Position numbers and translations under genes: made by a program
Shown: positions 45,726 through 56,439 of the stretch, piece by piece
Numbering within the stretch: position 1 is the first letter of the stretch
Layout: each line of letters opens with the position of its first letter
The notes under the pieces: model-generated
What the model saw: the letters and a program-made list of their open reading frames with translations, nothing else
The model's database searches: none
What the model was told of the DNA's origin: nothing
Assembly (NCBI GenBank): GCA_032209605.1
Contig: JASFXZ010000002.1
Location: 55,306,431-55,370,430, forward strand
Reading direction: 5' to 3'
DNA: 64,000 nucleotides
DNA from: Mactromeris polynyma
Taxonomy: Eukaryota > Mollusca > Bivalvia > Venerida > Mactridae

Positions 45726-46733
45726 ATCCTGTCACTTCATGTGTTAAGTAAGGGGGAAATACCTTTAATTTTAAATAATACCGAGTTACATCCCCTAAAT
45801 TGTGACGTAATTAATTTGTGACGTATTGAATCTCTAATGACGTATTGAATATAAGTGTGGTTAGCACCTTACGCCGAGAGAAATAGTTCCCATGAGTCTG
45901 ACTAATTTTCAGTGGGAATAAGAATTTATTTGCGTTTGCGAACATCTGATGAATATAAATCAAAACCAAATCTAAGAAGACATTACAATTAGTTATTACG
46001 CAATTTCCCACGGTTTGTTTACAAATGATGAGAAATGTCAAGTGCCACAGAACGCGTGAAAAGAAGTGATATTTACATTTATTTCATGAATATTTGGACA
46101 TTTAAAACTGCACAAGAAAACAACGAAAAAATGCGGATTCAGTGTATCAGTGTCATTTACGATTGCAAAGAATTTTCGGCACAAATGGATGAAACCGGAC
46201 TTGGGTTCAAAAATTGAGATGGGTGGGGTACGTACTGCTATTGCTACTGATCAATACGTTATTTTATTGAGAACCTCGACCGTATGGTCATCCCTGATGG
46301 AATTCAAACGCAGACGAACTCACATTTCCGACATGATTTTGTTCCAATGGTGTAAACATCCGACATTTTTTTTGACTACGTTGTTTACTACGTGTTCCAC
46401 TTTCAGTAAGCACTTAAATTCGGGTCAAAATGCAGATCGAGTAACGGATAAGATTAAGCAATGTTTGAATGAAAACAGAACCATTTTGGGGAAATGAACA
46501 TTTTATGGTATGCATAATACAAAAAATATGAAATTTGCGATAGAATTCAATTGAAAAATCCATTGTTTTAATAAGTCCGGAAAAAAGATAACATCGCGAT
46601 ACTTTCCCAAAAATAGTCCGGCTAGTCACGTGGTCATGTGACGTGAGATAAAAGTCATGTGACCAAGTGACCTGATAAAGCAAAAAATATCAGGCACCCT
46701 GTTATCGGGTCAAAATTACGGCAAGTGACAGGA
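45726..46733. mobile_element. Probable DNA element with 17-bp inverted ends
   Basis: ATTTATCCTGTCACTTC (from about 45723) and, reversed, ATTTATCCTGTCACTTG (to about 46737) bracket about 1.0 kb. Two overlapping plus-strand frames (46035-46217 and 46150-46497, 60 and 115 residues) lie inside; neither is recognised. TTATCAGG and TTATCGGG strings recur near the right end. Family unknown. Confidence 0.5.
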
Positions 46734-46739
46734 TAAATG

Positions 46740-48805
46740 TTGGTTCCAGGTCATGTATTACCTTTCGTGATAACAAAATATTCCAGAATATTTCTGGATC
46801 AGTTAGATCTCCATATCTCGGTCCTGAGAAGAGGAAAAGAACGAAATATTCTGGTTATCCTGGAAGATCGTCGGCACTGCTCAATTTGTTAACATTAACA
46901 TCTAATTCAATTCATTCCAAACGTTTTATGTCACTTCCCGTAACGATGGTTCTATGCACGAAAACTGTCATCTGTAAAATGTCTGGCACACAAACGTAAC
47001 GTTTAGGAAATCCAGCTTCCCTTCCACATATCTCAATGACTTTACGGCATGAGTAAACCTTTTTCACAAGGCCTCGTCCTTCGGGAAAAACATTCATTCC
47101 ATCAGAACTTTTGTCAGACACCCGAAGGTGACACTGGTGACGGTACGCACATTGTACAGAAAAAAAAGTAAAACACGTTACGTGTATATTAAAGTGTAGT
47201 TACTTATAATAAGACGGTGACTACGAAGATTTCTGTGTATCGAGGCGAGCGAAAAGCAACAGGCATAACGGGTAAGGTTACAAAGTGGAACTTGCAGTGG
47301 GAATAAATCTACGTCACTTCCGGAATAGGCGGCGGAAGTTGCCGAACGCGCTGAGGAAAACATAATAAATAAAAAGATTTTTTGCAATAAAGAGATATTT
47401 TTTCTTTATTTTGGGGTTAAAAAGATCGTATTTTTGAGGCAAAAATACATCGATTTAGAAGAAATATGTAATTTTTGGACGCTGATCTTTAATATGTTAC
47501 TTTTCGATGTCAGTGCTCATGTTCATTCGTCTTTGACATAAAATACAGGTTGAATCACTATAAGCAATTATTGAATACCCCATATATCATAGACAATTTA
47601 ATTATTAGAAAGGTCACGTGTCAGCATATCTTAATAAATACGGAGAAAATTAAAGACCTCGAAGAAACAGTATTAATGCATCATTCATTGAAAGCAAAAC
47701 ACATTTAAGATGTTTGTGTGTTTGTAATTACAGCCAATTTAGGACCAACTGTCGTGTGTCTCGGATAAATTAACTATCTGATGGTTAACACTCTGTGGAC
47801 ATTAACCATTTTCATATGTAAATGAGTTTTGGCGATCGGAAGCCGGGATCGTAATTTCATCTTAAATTATACTCAATTTGGACGATTTATAGATATTTCT
47901 AATGTTATTTCATTGCTTTTACCAAATTCTGATGTCTAGCCTGTCCATGACATGTGAAGCGGGTGTGAAATTGAAACTAGACCCCTTAATTGGTCGTAGC
48001 CACAGGGGGCTGGACCCGTGGCAGCTGGTCAGATCAGTAAATGATAGAGTTACAACGCTTAAAGGTTGGGGTAATTATTTTAACACTCGCTAGGGAATAA
48101 ATCTATTGGACTGACACATGTCTTCAGACACCAAACATAATGTAACGTTGATTTTACTGTCCAGAACAGAGACGCTAACGTCGTTGTATTGATGAATCGA
48201 CAAAATGTGTGGAAAGTACCTTGGATCTAGATGGACATTTTGTGATTATTTTGCATTTCTGTCACCAGAGTGCAAATGTACTAAAAATGAAATAATTAAG
48301 TCAGAATGCTGGCAGTTCAGCTTCAAATTACACAATGGTCTGCAAATGTCAGTTAGACAATTGTAGGCCTAAGTTATGTTTCAAATTGCCGAAGTGGTTG
48401 ATTTTCGTTGTCTACGTGCTTTATAATATGATAGCCTGTATACACATTGAGTTCTCACACATTGTATATGTTCACGGAAACGCGGATGCAGATAGAAGCC
48501 ACAACGTATATTCATATGATAAACATTTTGAATAGAGATTCCATAATACACACTTTAAGTTGTATTCAAGTTCGAGAATAAAAAGCGTCATCAGAAAATG
48601 GGCTAAACATAAACAGGAGCGTCAAATGTGGACGACGACTGGGATCAAACTATGGCGATAGCTTTTCTTTGATAGGAGCTGACGACTTAACTAAAACCGT
48701 TACGGCAACACATCAATCTTAAAATTAGTTTCCACCAATCCGATAGAAAATTGAACCTTTATTCAGAGAAGATTCTAAAGCATTACATGTATACATAAAT
48801 ACAAC
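46740..48805. other. Intergenic DNA with one unrecognised minus-strand frame
   Basis: A minus-strand frame from about 47190 to 46912 has four well-spaced cysteines (CAYRHQC, VYSCRKVIEICGRE, RYVCVPD) and protein-like composition, ending at a TGA. It could be an exon of a secreted protein, but no family is recognised. The rest of the stretch shows nothing. Confidence 0.35.
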
Positions 48806-48807
48806 TA

Positions 48808-48985
48808 CAGTAAAACCTCAATAATAAGACCACCTTTGGGACCCTTGAAAACTGGTCTTCTTATCGAAGTGGCCTTAATATTGAGGTTGAATAAAGAGCA
48901 AAACAGTGAAAATGGACCTGAAAAGAGTGTTCTTACTTTTGAGATGGTTTTATTATTGAGGTGGTCTTTACGTAAGGTTTTACTG
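48808..48985 (+). mobile_element. Tigger-type MITE family M, copy 3
   Basis: CAGTAAAACCTCAATAATAA to TAAGGTTTTACTG with TA on both sides (48806-48807, 48986-48987). It shares GAGGTTGAATAAAGAGCAAA and ACAGTGAAAATGGAC with copy 1. It is the most complete of the three. Confidence 0.94.
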
Positions 48986-49094
48986 TAGTAATTCGTATAC
49001 AATGTACTCTCATTGCTAGCCTATCTACGTCGCTTAATATTGACTGTGACTTCATGGGGTATTTTCCGGTACTCGCACCTAATTCAGGGAATGT

Positions 49095-49195
49095 GAAGTT
49101 AGCAGCTAAACAATGGCCAATGTGGGATTTGAACCCACGACCTTCGGATAAAGAATCAGACGCTGTACCCCTCGACCACTACGCATCCCTAAAGT
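49095..49195 (-). repeat. tRNA-like SINE head
   Basis: On the minus strand, GATGCGTAGTGGTCGAGGGG (A box) and GTCGTGGGTTCAAATCCCAC (B box in a perfect GTGGG/CCCAC T-stem). The acceptor stem does not pair (GGGATGC against TTGGCCA), so it is a SINE or tRNA pseudogene. Confidence 0.7.
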
Positions 49196-49259
49196 TTATT
49201 CTTTCACTGCTATACTATTTATGTCCTGCAATCGTCGGTGGTACATGATCGATGAGTAT

Positions 49260-50680
49260 CTAGATTTAAATTAGTTTTATTCCATATTTAAATCTTGAGT
49301 TGAATTTTAAATGTGAACATGACTATTTATGTCTAAACACCGTAGAACATGAAAGAGTCTAGTCTTAAACATTTCTTTCTCAAATGCATATAAGTAAGCC
49401 ATGCATTTAAATAAAAAACAGACTATTTTTCGTTTGAAATCACCTACCAATATGCCATGGTCAATACATCGTTGGTTGCATATGATTTACATCAATAATA
49501 ATCATCAACAATATATTACAGTAAAATTCCTTTATTCAAAGGCTACTCTGGCGAATACTTGTAACCAGTTTATAATCTAAGGGAGAATAATCATGTAACT
49601 AGCGAATTAGGAAATGACGAGTTGCCTGTAACGACAAAAAAGCTGTTCCAATACAAATCGCACCATATGGATGTCGCAGAGAACATTGTTTGTTTCCTTG
49701 GGTTTATCGCCATTTTCAACATTTTTCAGTTCAATGTGGCGGTCAGTTGACCTTACCAAGTGTTCTCCATGTGAATCCTGAGCCAACCGGGCGGGCTTAA
49801 GAGAATATCAATCATTATCAAAGTAACAAAGTATGTATTTGTAGAAACATGTACAAATATGCATTTTAATATTGTGGTGTAGTCATACATACACATAAAA
49901 CAAAGATTTAATCTTTTAGATATGCCTTTATTAGTGCAGTAGTGAATCTTGTATACATGTTTAATTTAATGTGTTAAAATAATTCAGCAAACCAGGTGGT
50001 CTTATGTTGTGACAGTTACTAGACTTTAAAGTCATCATGATACAGTATGTACAATTTAACAATTTGACCTTGACGAATGATTGCCACCAACTATGATCTT
50101 TAATGTGTAAACTGAACGTGATAAGAACTGATGTGCATTTAGGGAGACATGTTTTAGACTCGTGACTGTACGCTACTGTTAATTCGAGTCTTATGCTTAC
50201 TGATTAAAATGCGCATAAACGGTGAAAATGGACGTGTCAATAAAGTAGATCTTTCGATGCTCGTTTTGGATTTGCGGTACTAACTGCCGGCCTGCGGCCG
50301 ACAGTCTAAAAATCATATAATGTAAACGTAAAATGGATGTTTGTGGTTCAGGTAGTATGTTAGAAGAAGTCTGTAAGAATGACAATTCTAACAACCGGGC
50401 TGAGTACGCTACAAAATGAATAACTTTATTTCCTCCACACACACGAAGCATATAACATATATTGGAAATAAAAACTCTAAACATTCCTGATAACTACATC
50501 ACATTTTTTACATATTTGTTTTATTATCAAAATTAATGTCTTGCAATACTCCGAATGTTACGTATCTCTAACATTAAGAAATAAATCCACAAAGTACTTG
50601 AGTGTCCTCAACTAATCCTAAAATATTTATAGGTAATATGGATATCTGTATACAATGTATAAAGTTTAACGATTAGAAAG
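49260..50680. other. Intergenic DNA downstream of the C1q gene
   Basis: AT-rich. A 95-residue minus-strand frame at 50197-50484 has no recognisable motif and lies beyond the polyadenylation signal of the C1q gene. A GGCCTGCGGCC string occurs near 50289. Confidence 0.45.
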
Positions 50681-50687
50681 GCGTCAG

Positions 50688-50693
50688 TTTATT
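50688..50693 (-). terminator. Polyadenylation signal AATAAA of the C1q gene
   Basis: AATAAA on the minus strand, 26 bases beyond the stop codon at 50719-50721. A short 3' UTR is implied. Confidence 0.75.
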
Positions 50694-50718
50694 GTCTGAC
50701 CGGCATAATCCACCGCAT

Positions 50719-51131
50719 TCAGTCAGCCTCCAATAACACGGCAACAAATTTTGATTGGTCGTCAAGATAAGTTGAACTTCCGTAGAAATTGCTCAGGTAA
50801 ATTTCATCACCAGCATTTGCATGAACAACGGCAGTGTCCGTAGCCGATGTGTGTACAGAAGGGCTAGCACCAGTGTATGGGCGAGCAATGGCGTTCCCGT
50901 TTTGATACACAGTTATCGATATTTGATGGCCAACGTCACCGAGGATGGTACAAGAAAATAGATATAACCCACTGAATGGGCAATGGAACACGCCGGTAGA
51001 ACTACTGTATGCATTCCCAATGTTTGTTGTAATGTGTTGAAACTTGACAATTTTACTAGAATCGGAAGCAGGAATTTGTGCACCGACTGTTCCAAAGAAC
51101 GCAACCTGACGTCTATCTTTGGTTACCTGGT
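50719..51131 (-). CDS. C1q-domain protein, exon 2 (C1q domain)
   Basis: Second coding exon of a two-exon gene whose first exon is 51698-51917. It begins after a good acceptor (ATTTGCATTTCAG) and ends at TGA (50719-50721). Joined to exon 1 it completes a GAC codon and continues QVTKDRRQVAFFGTVGAQ. SSKIVKFQHITTNIGNAY, STGVFHCPFSGLYLFSCTI and ISITVYQNGNAIARPY follow, and the end is FVAVLLEAD. The order of FxA/FGxxG, the aromatic FxCPxxGLYxF block and the final FxxxLL strand is that of the C1q jelly-roll. The domain spans about residues 82-209 of 210. C1q domains form trimers that bind microbial and other ligands. No frameshift or stop: apparently intact. Confidence 0.93.
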
Positions 51132-51697
51132 CTGAAATGCAAATATTCGTGCCTAGTAGAATGCTGGAACAATTCATGACATGAACGCAAATTGTGTCCG
51201 CAGTTTTCCCAAATATTGCTTGATTAAAATAACAATATAATATAGTTCATTCTCATTAAAATCAGCTCCAGTCGCACGCTCCTATATTGTACACATTTTG
51301 GGAACGACGACAAACACGGTTTTGTAAGGAGAAATATCATTGGACCACAAACTAGCACATGGTTACGCATATCTTTTTTTAGAGAGGTTATATGAACGTG
51401 ACCTCTTACGGAGTGTAGTCATATCCTAACAGCGGAAGTATTTGAGCTAAAGTTAGGGACTGAATTCAATCAGATTGAATATAAAGTTAATACTGGCATA
51501 TTTAAAGTAGGGAAAAAAGCAGGATGTAGCACCTTCATTTCAAACGAATCGAAAGCGCCTCAATAGTTAAAGCCAATTTTATAAATCTTGAAAAGGACAA
51601 CTACGTCTTTATTGGAAGAAACTTTGATATAAATCTGACTTGTCAGCCGCAGTGTTAATTGGATTGGTAATGATATAAACATGTCAGAAAGTCTTAC
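51132..51697 (-). other. Intron of the C1q gene (566 bp)
   Basis: Minus strand, donor CAG/GTAAGA (GT at 51696-51697) and acceptor TTTCAG (AG at 51132-51133). Phase 1 at both sides: one base of the split codon lies in exon 1 and two in exon 2. Contents are AT-rich with no recognised element. Confidence 0.88.
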
Positions 51698-51917
51698 CTG
51701 TTAAGTTGTTCATCTGAGAAATCAGACTGTTGATCTGCTTCTGTTGGTCATGTATCTGTGTCTCTAGTTGAAGCCTCAACGATTGTTCCTGTGTTATCAA
51801 CTGTAGAATAGCAGTATGGTCCGGGTTGGTCTCGCTGGTAGCTGGGTCCAATAAAGCTCCCGATAGTGCGAACATGGAACTCAAAACGACGTAGAGCAAC
51901 ATTTTACCACAATTCAT
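51698..51917 (-). CDS. C1q-domain protein, exon 1 (signal peptide and coiled coil)
   Basis: Start chosen at the ATG at 51917 (MNCGKMLLYVVLSSMFALSG), which gives a signal peptide of about 20-23 residues; an ATG five codons later would also work. After DPATSETNPDH the protein has a heptad-like stretch, ILQLITQEQSLRLQLETQ then IHDQQKQINSLISQM (residues 37-69), predicted to be a trimerising coiled coil in place of a collagen stalk. An N-glycosylation site NLT lies at 71-73. The exon ends in GT at 51697. The combined protein is 210 residues, a common size for bivalve secreted C1q-domain proteins that act as pattern-recognition lectin-like molecules. Frame upstream of 51917 stays open but lacks a plausible signal. 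No TATA box is obvious. Confidence 0.92.
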
Positions 51918-52127
51918 TCCACAACTAGAGGCGCTAATGTAGTAATGAGCTCGAAACTGAATCGCTTTGTTCATCAAATTGAATAAATTGATAAGTGACG
52001 GCCACCCACTGATTATGTTTAAGCACGTGGTTAAATTGTTCAAATAATTGCACCGGTCTTCATTACGAGGGGTGATGAAAATACGTCGAGTTTCTATAAT
52101 AATATTTTAACGAAATGTACAACATAT

Positions 52128-52290
52128 ACGAGGGAAAATCTGACATGAAAGACAATTTATTTTTAATTATGTAGTTATTTAAAGCTAATATGTAAATACT
52201 TGATCCATTTGAAGTAGTCTCCACGCTCTCGCACCACCCTCTAAATGCGTTTCGATAGTGCTCAACAGATATACTCTGCAGACTCTGACA
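52128..52290 (-). pseudogene. Mariner-like transposon 3' end, strongly decayed
   Basis: TACGAGGGAAAATCTGACAT at 52128 resembles a mariner terminal repeat. On the minus strand ERGDYFKWIKYLHISFK and a stop lie just inside it, like the GDYF motif at mariner transposase C-termini. Upstream frames are broken. Different subfamily from the one at 22543. Confidence 0.45.
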
Positions 52291-52316
52291 GATGGCTGAA
52301 ACAAGGCCTCTATTGT

Positions 52317-52561
52317 TCGGCGCAGCCGCACTAACATGGTTTTGCTAGGCAATATCTCTTCAACCGAACAACGTTGGCAACCTTGACGCGGATTGGTTAA
52401 CACTCTCGATAAAGGTTACGTTAATTACCGAAATACACTCATTTTCGGTGAATTTACCGAAATCCATTTTGGATCTGGAGTGACCAGCAAGCGTAAAATC
52501 TCGGCATTTTTTTTATTTTGCACAACAAATCTTAACCTTCAAATTGCGCCGACCATCTTTT
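52317..52561 (+). repeat. Dispersed repeat family D, copy D
   Basis: CGGCGCAGCCGCACTAACAT to GCGCCGACCATCTTTT. Part of the 5' segment (CATATCAGTG to CCAAGG) is deleted. It is joined directly to copy E in the same orientation. Confidence 0.87.
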
Positions 52562-53217
52562 TCGGCACAGCCGTACTAACATGGTTTTGCTATTTGCATA
52601 TCAGTGTTTTGTAAACCAATCAAATCTTACGTTAACCACCAAGGCAATTTCTCTACAACTGAAAAAATATTTGTAACCTTGACGCAGATTGGTTGACATT
52701 GTGTATAGTGTATTTCATGATTTATCCAGTAAGTAGTGTTGTTAGTCATTAGCCTGGATTACCTGCCCTTACCATTACATTATCAGTGTGCAGAGTACGC
52801 TGAGTACCAGACTAATTACTCATCACCACGGGGAATTGTCCGGTGTTAGAATTAAGAAGACTTTCTTGGTGTAATGTGCCAGTCACGATCATTTATATCG
52901 TTTATATCAGATACATCGCTATATAACAATTTTATGAACATGAATGTGTGAGTTCACGACTTATGCAATAAGTAATATTGATGAACTGTTTTGAAACAAA
53001 CTATACTGTGTCTATGACTAATCACACTACGCAGTGATCTCCCCTTACAGGTCTCGGCGTTTCTGTAGTACATTTATAGCGTAATTGAATGACCGGCAGT
53101 CGTAACATTTAGGCATTTTTTTATGTTATACAACAAATTTTAACCTTCAGATTGCAACAAATTTGCATAGTTCAAGTTGCGCCGACCATCTTTTTAAAGA
53201 TATTTCTTGTTTAGTTT
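52562..53217 (+). repeat. Dispersed repeat family D, copy E, with about 380 bp of foreign or diverged interior
   Basis: Starts TCGGCACAGCCGTACTAACA directly after copy D. It follows the family to GACGCAGATTGGTTGACA (near 52700), then differs until about 53083, where AATGACCGGCAGTCG..GGCATTTTTT and CGCCGACCATCTTTTTAAAG resume the family to 53217. Confidence 0.8.
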
Positions 53218-53570
53218 TGGGAAGAGAACCCAGAGACCACTACGGTTAACCTAGTTTCTTATGTTTTTGCACACGCACTCGACTATAATCTGAATATTAG
53301 TTGACAAAAGTATTTATCTTCGTCATAATCTCTGTGCACAATCGGTGTTCTCATCAAGCGGACACGTGATAAGTAAGCATGTACTGAAAGTTGCTCGGTG
53401 ATAATTTATTTGTACGAATATTCGTGAGTGCCATGCAACTACTGCCCGCTACACATTCGGCAGGTGCAAATAATCAGTGACGTCTCGTCATATAACTGCA
53501 TTTCTAAACATGACTAGTTTTTGGTGTTGAATTCAAATGTGACGTCCAAAATTCTTGAGATCAGATTAAT
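53218..53570. other. Spacer, nothing recognised
   Basis: No feature supported. Confidence 0.4.
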
Positions 53571-54505
53571 ATTTGAGCGCTGCTATGGGATTAACAACCT
53601 CTTCTGTGAGTGACGTAATTTCAAGAAAACGCAACATGTGATGTCACTATTTGCTAGCAGGAAACAATATTTACTCAATATGGTCACTTCGTTTTCATAT
53701 TGCCATATGGGACAAATATACTCTCCTTAAGCATTGGGCGCTTAGTCCGAAACCTTCATATCCACCCTCTGCTTTATAACTCCCGCACGACTGATATTTT
53801 AGACAGGCGAATCGACATGCGTCCACAGCCAGTCAGCAAGCCGCTTGCAACGACTCGCTGATGTCCCAAAAGTAGGACAGTAAACATGCGTAAATAAAGC
53901 TTATGCGAGTGTGCATGCTGTGACAGTGAAAATTGCTAGAAAAACTAAATAAATCTGACGTAAGTGCCAAAATTATTCCGATGCCTGTAAATGTGTAGTG
54001 ATTTAAGGTCAACAGCTGTCGCTGCAGAATCTGCGTATATTTTGAAATGCGTCATCTCGTTCATACTCAGCATATCGTTACTCAAATTCGCCACACTATT
54101 TGTAATACGTATCAGTAAATCTTCGATGAAAGAACGAAACAGTGCCCTGTGTAAATGCTAAATGACATGAAATAAAACCTAGATCGTCAAAATTTCCCTC
54201 GACACGAAATGCTATACATTGTGTACACATATTTGATTGGTTATAACACTGGAAAATACCAATCTATTATAAACTCAGTAGTGCCGACCAATTGGTTATA
54301 TCAGGAAGGTTAAACATGTCAAATATTAAAATATACTGGGTAATAAAGCAGCGTGTGAATATAACGGCAGTGGAATCAAAGCATTGTGTGAGAGCGTAGG
54401 GCAAATATTGCTTACTGTCAGTACATGGTGACGTCACATGTGACGTTTTCTGGAAATGACATCACTTGAAGAAGAGATTGGAAATCGTACAGCGGCGCTC
54501 ATTTA
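53571..54505 (+). mobile_element. Foldback family F, copy 2 (long form, with insertion)
   Basis: Left part ATTTGAGCGCTGCTATGGGA..TTGCCATATGGGAC and right part TTACTGTCAGTACATGGTGA..GTACAGCGGCGCTCAT match the two halves of copy 1 at 35375-35614, reversed. Between them lie about 690 bp not present in copy 1. ACAAATAT or GCAAATAT stands on both sides of that extra DNA (near 53723 and 54403), consistent with a 7-bp duplication CAAATAT on insertion. Confidence 0.8.
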
Positions 54506-54509
54506 TTGT

Positions 54510-55100
54510 TCAAACATGACGTATTTCAAGTAATAACATTAAATGATGTCTGATGTTCTTCCAGCTCCTCATTTATTCGATTTCATATGCGACAAAGACT
54601 TTTGCAGTGTAAATGGATCAAAAAGCACACTAATTGGGGGTTTTAAGCTATAATAAACAAAATATGGCAAGTTAATCGACATTCGTGACCCCGAGACCCT
54701 ATGCAAATACTCAACAATGTTTGAATGATACCGATTACATTATTTTTTCGTCTTGTCGAGATAGTTATCAATTAATCAAATATAGGTCCGCACAGAACAA
54801 TTCCTCTGAAGCTACCAACTGAAATGTTTCAATGCGTAAGTAACAATCTTGACAGTGCAAAATAATGAAGAAGGGACGTTCGTTTTGTTTTAACATATTT
54901 TCATTTACTTCACAAATGTATGTATATATTGTGTACGTCGCAATGTTATATTTAGATAAGAAGTTAACAATAAATACACATATATTTATTAACATTATAA
55001 ATATTGTTATTAAACTGCAAATATTAACATTATAAATATTGTTATTAAACTGCAAATAAAACTCCAGTCATTTCATTGGTTAAAGGCTCGCTTATATAGT
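54510..55100. other. Intergenic DNA, nothing recognised
   Basis: AT-rich; a short direct repeat ATTAACATTATAAATATTGT occurs twice near 54989 and 55024. Confidence 0.5.
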
Positions 55101-55104
55101 CCAG

Positions 55105-55385
55105 TGCCCCTGCTGTGTAGCGGATCTGGACTAGTAATCCAGGGATCGCATGTTCGATTCCCCGCTCCAACACTGACAGTACTAACAGTCTTTCGGACGA
55201 GACTTTAAAAACCGAGGTCCCGTGCATGATGCTTTACATCGAGCACGTAAAAGAACCAGGGGTGCTTCTGGAACTGGGGCATCTTCTGTATCATGCACTA
55301 TCCTCCAAAAATCTAAAATGACTATCATTCTTCTGGAGGCGTCGCCCATATGGGAAACCGGTGGCGACGATAAATAAACGCAAAT
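55105..55385 (+). repeat. tRNA-derived SINE with conserved central core
   Basis: GCTGTGTAGCGGATCTGGAC supplies the A box and CATGTTCGATTCCCC the B box. The arm CTGGA-CTAGTAA-TCCAG has a seven-base loop with AGT in anticodon position (threonine-like). Next come TCTTTCGGACGAGACTTTAA, ACCGAGGTCCCGTGCATGAT and GAGCACGTAAAAGAACCAGG, a core shared by many animal SINEs (family name uncertain). The tail has GGAGGCGTCGCCCATATGGG and an A-rich end near 55390. Confidence 0.85.
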
Positions 55386-55677
55386 ACAAAAAAAAGAAAA
55401 TGCAAAAAAAGGGAAAAAATGCACAGAAATAATTTGTGCATACTATCATTGTTTAATATCTGCCGTGTATGGAAAAAGAGTAAAGGAAAATACATGTACA
55501 ACGGTGCGAAATGCGGTTTTTGGGGTAACATGTTGAAAAATGTAAACAAAAGCATGAATTTTTGGAATTTGTCTATATCAAAATCAGATTTAGCAATAAA
55601 AATACTAGAATAACTGAATCAAAACTTTTTGTTATAGTTACAATATTACATTTGTTATTATGAGACACATGTTTTTT

Positions 55678-56161
55678 TCAGAACAAAACCCTAGACGTTG
55701 TAGAGGCTTTGCTGCTGATTCCTCCAGTGAGTCAAGACCTGGATGCGACAAACCTCGACTCCTCATTGGATGACCTGCCGTCTCCAGACACTGGGTGAGA
55801 AAGAGGAGTAGTGTAGGACCCGCAGCAGCACTCACTTATATAAGTGAAGCATTGATTGCTTGCAATAAGGACATGTATCCAAACATATACGACATTCTCA
55901 TGATTGCCGCCACTTTCCCAGTGACAAGCTGTCATTGCGAGCGGTTCATATATTCACTGGGAATCATAAAACTGCAGCAAGGTCCACGATGGGACAGAAT
56001 CGACTAGGGGGTTGTGTCTAATGTCAATGCACCATGATATCAGTGTACAAGTAAACAGTATTGCGAATGTGTTCGATAGAAACAACAACAGGAAGATGAA
56101 GTTCCCCGATATTCTTAGTTGTGATCTGGAGGAGGCATACCATAACCTTATAATTTTTAAG
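55678..56161 (+). pseudogene. hAT-family transposase C-terminus (P52rIPK/ZMYM-like dimerisation region)
   Basis: Opens after a TTTTTTTCAG acceptor-like string with LDVVEALLLIPPVSQDLDAT. A frame change leads to EALIACNKDMYPNIYDILMI, AATFPVTSCHCERFIYSLG, then another shift to STMGQNRLG and LMSMHHDISVQVNSIANVF. The NIYxLLxIxATxPVTSCxCERSFS block and the MGQxRL/LLxIHRDI block are diagnostic for the hAT dimerisation domain of P52rIPK-like transposases common in molluscs. The catalytic N-terminal parts are missing and at least two frame breaks exist, so it is dead. Confidence 0.85.
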
Positions 56162-56169
56162 TGACATTT

Positions 56170-56439
56170 TCTTTGTGCAATTTAGATCACATAGAAAAAG
56201 TTTGGCAAAATAAAACAATTTAACAAGAAATAATATTTAAAATATAAAACTATATTCATGCTAATCAGTTTAAAGGCTTATTTCTACACCGAAAACCCAT
56301 TTTGCGAGTGTGCAGTCTCGTACATTTTCCGGGTTACTAACCAGTACTAACGTGTTCATCGTATTTAATGAAACTGATAACTTTCCCAGATGCAAAAGAG
56401 GTGGGAGACAACTATCAGATCCAATATTATAAATTACAG
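56170..56439. other. Spacer, nothing recognised
   Basis: No feature supported. Confidence 0.4.

Noticed and set aside
49095..49195. Functional tRNA gene on the minus strand
   Set aside because: A and B boxes and the T-stem are good, but the acceptor stem does not pair and no terminator run follows.
50197..50484. 95-residue minus-strand frame as a third exon of the C1q gene
   Set aside because: The C1q frame already ends with a normal C-terminus and a polyadenylation signal before it, and no acceptor fits.
51132..51177. Unspliced start of the C1q frame at the ATG near 51177 (MNCSSILLGTNICISD)
   Set aside because: The stretch lies upstream of a strong acceptor. The spliced form gives a signal peptide and coiled coil in matching phase, which the unspliced form lacks.
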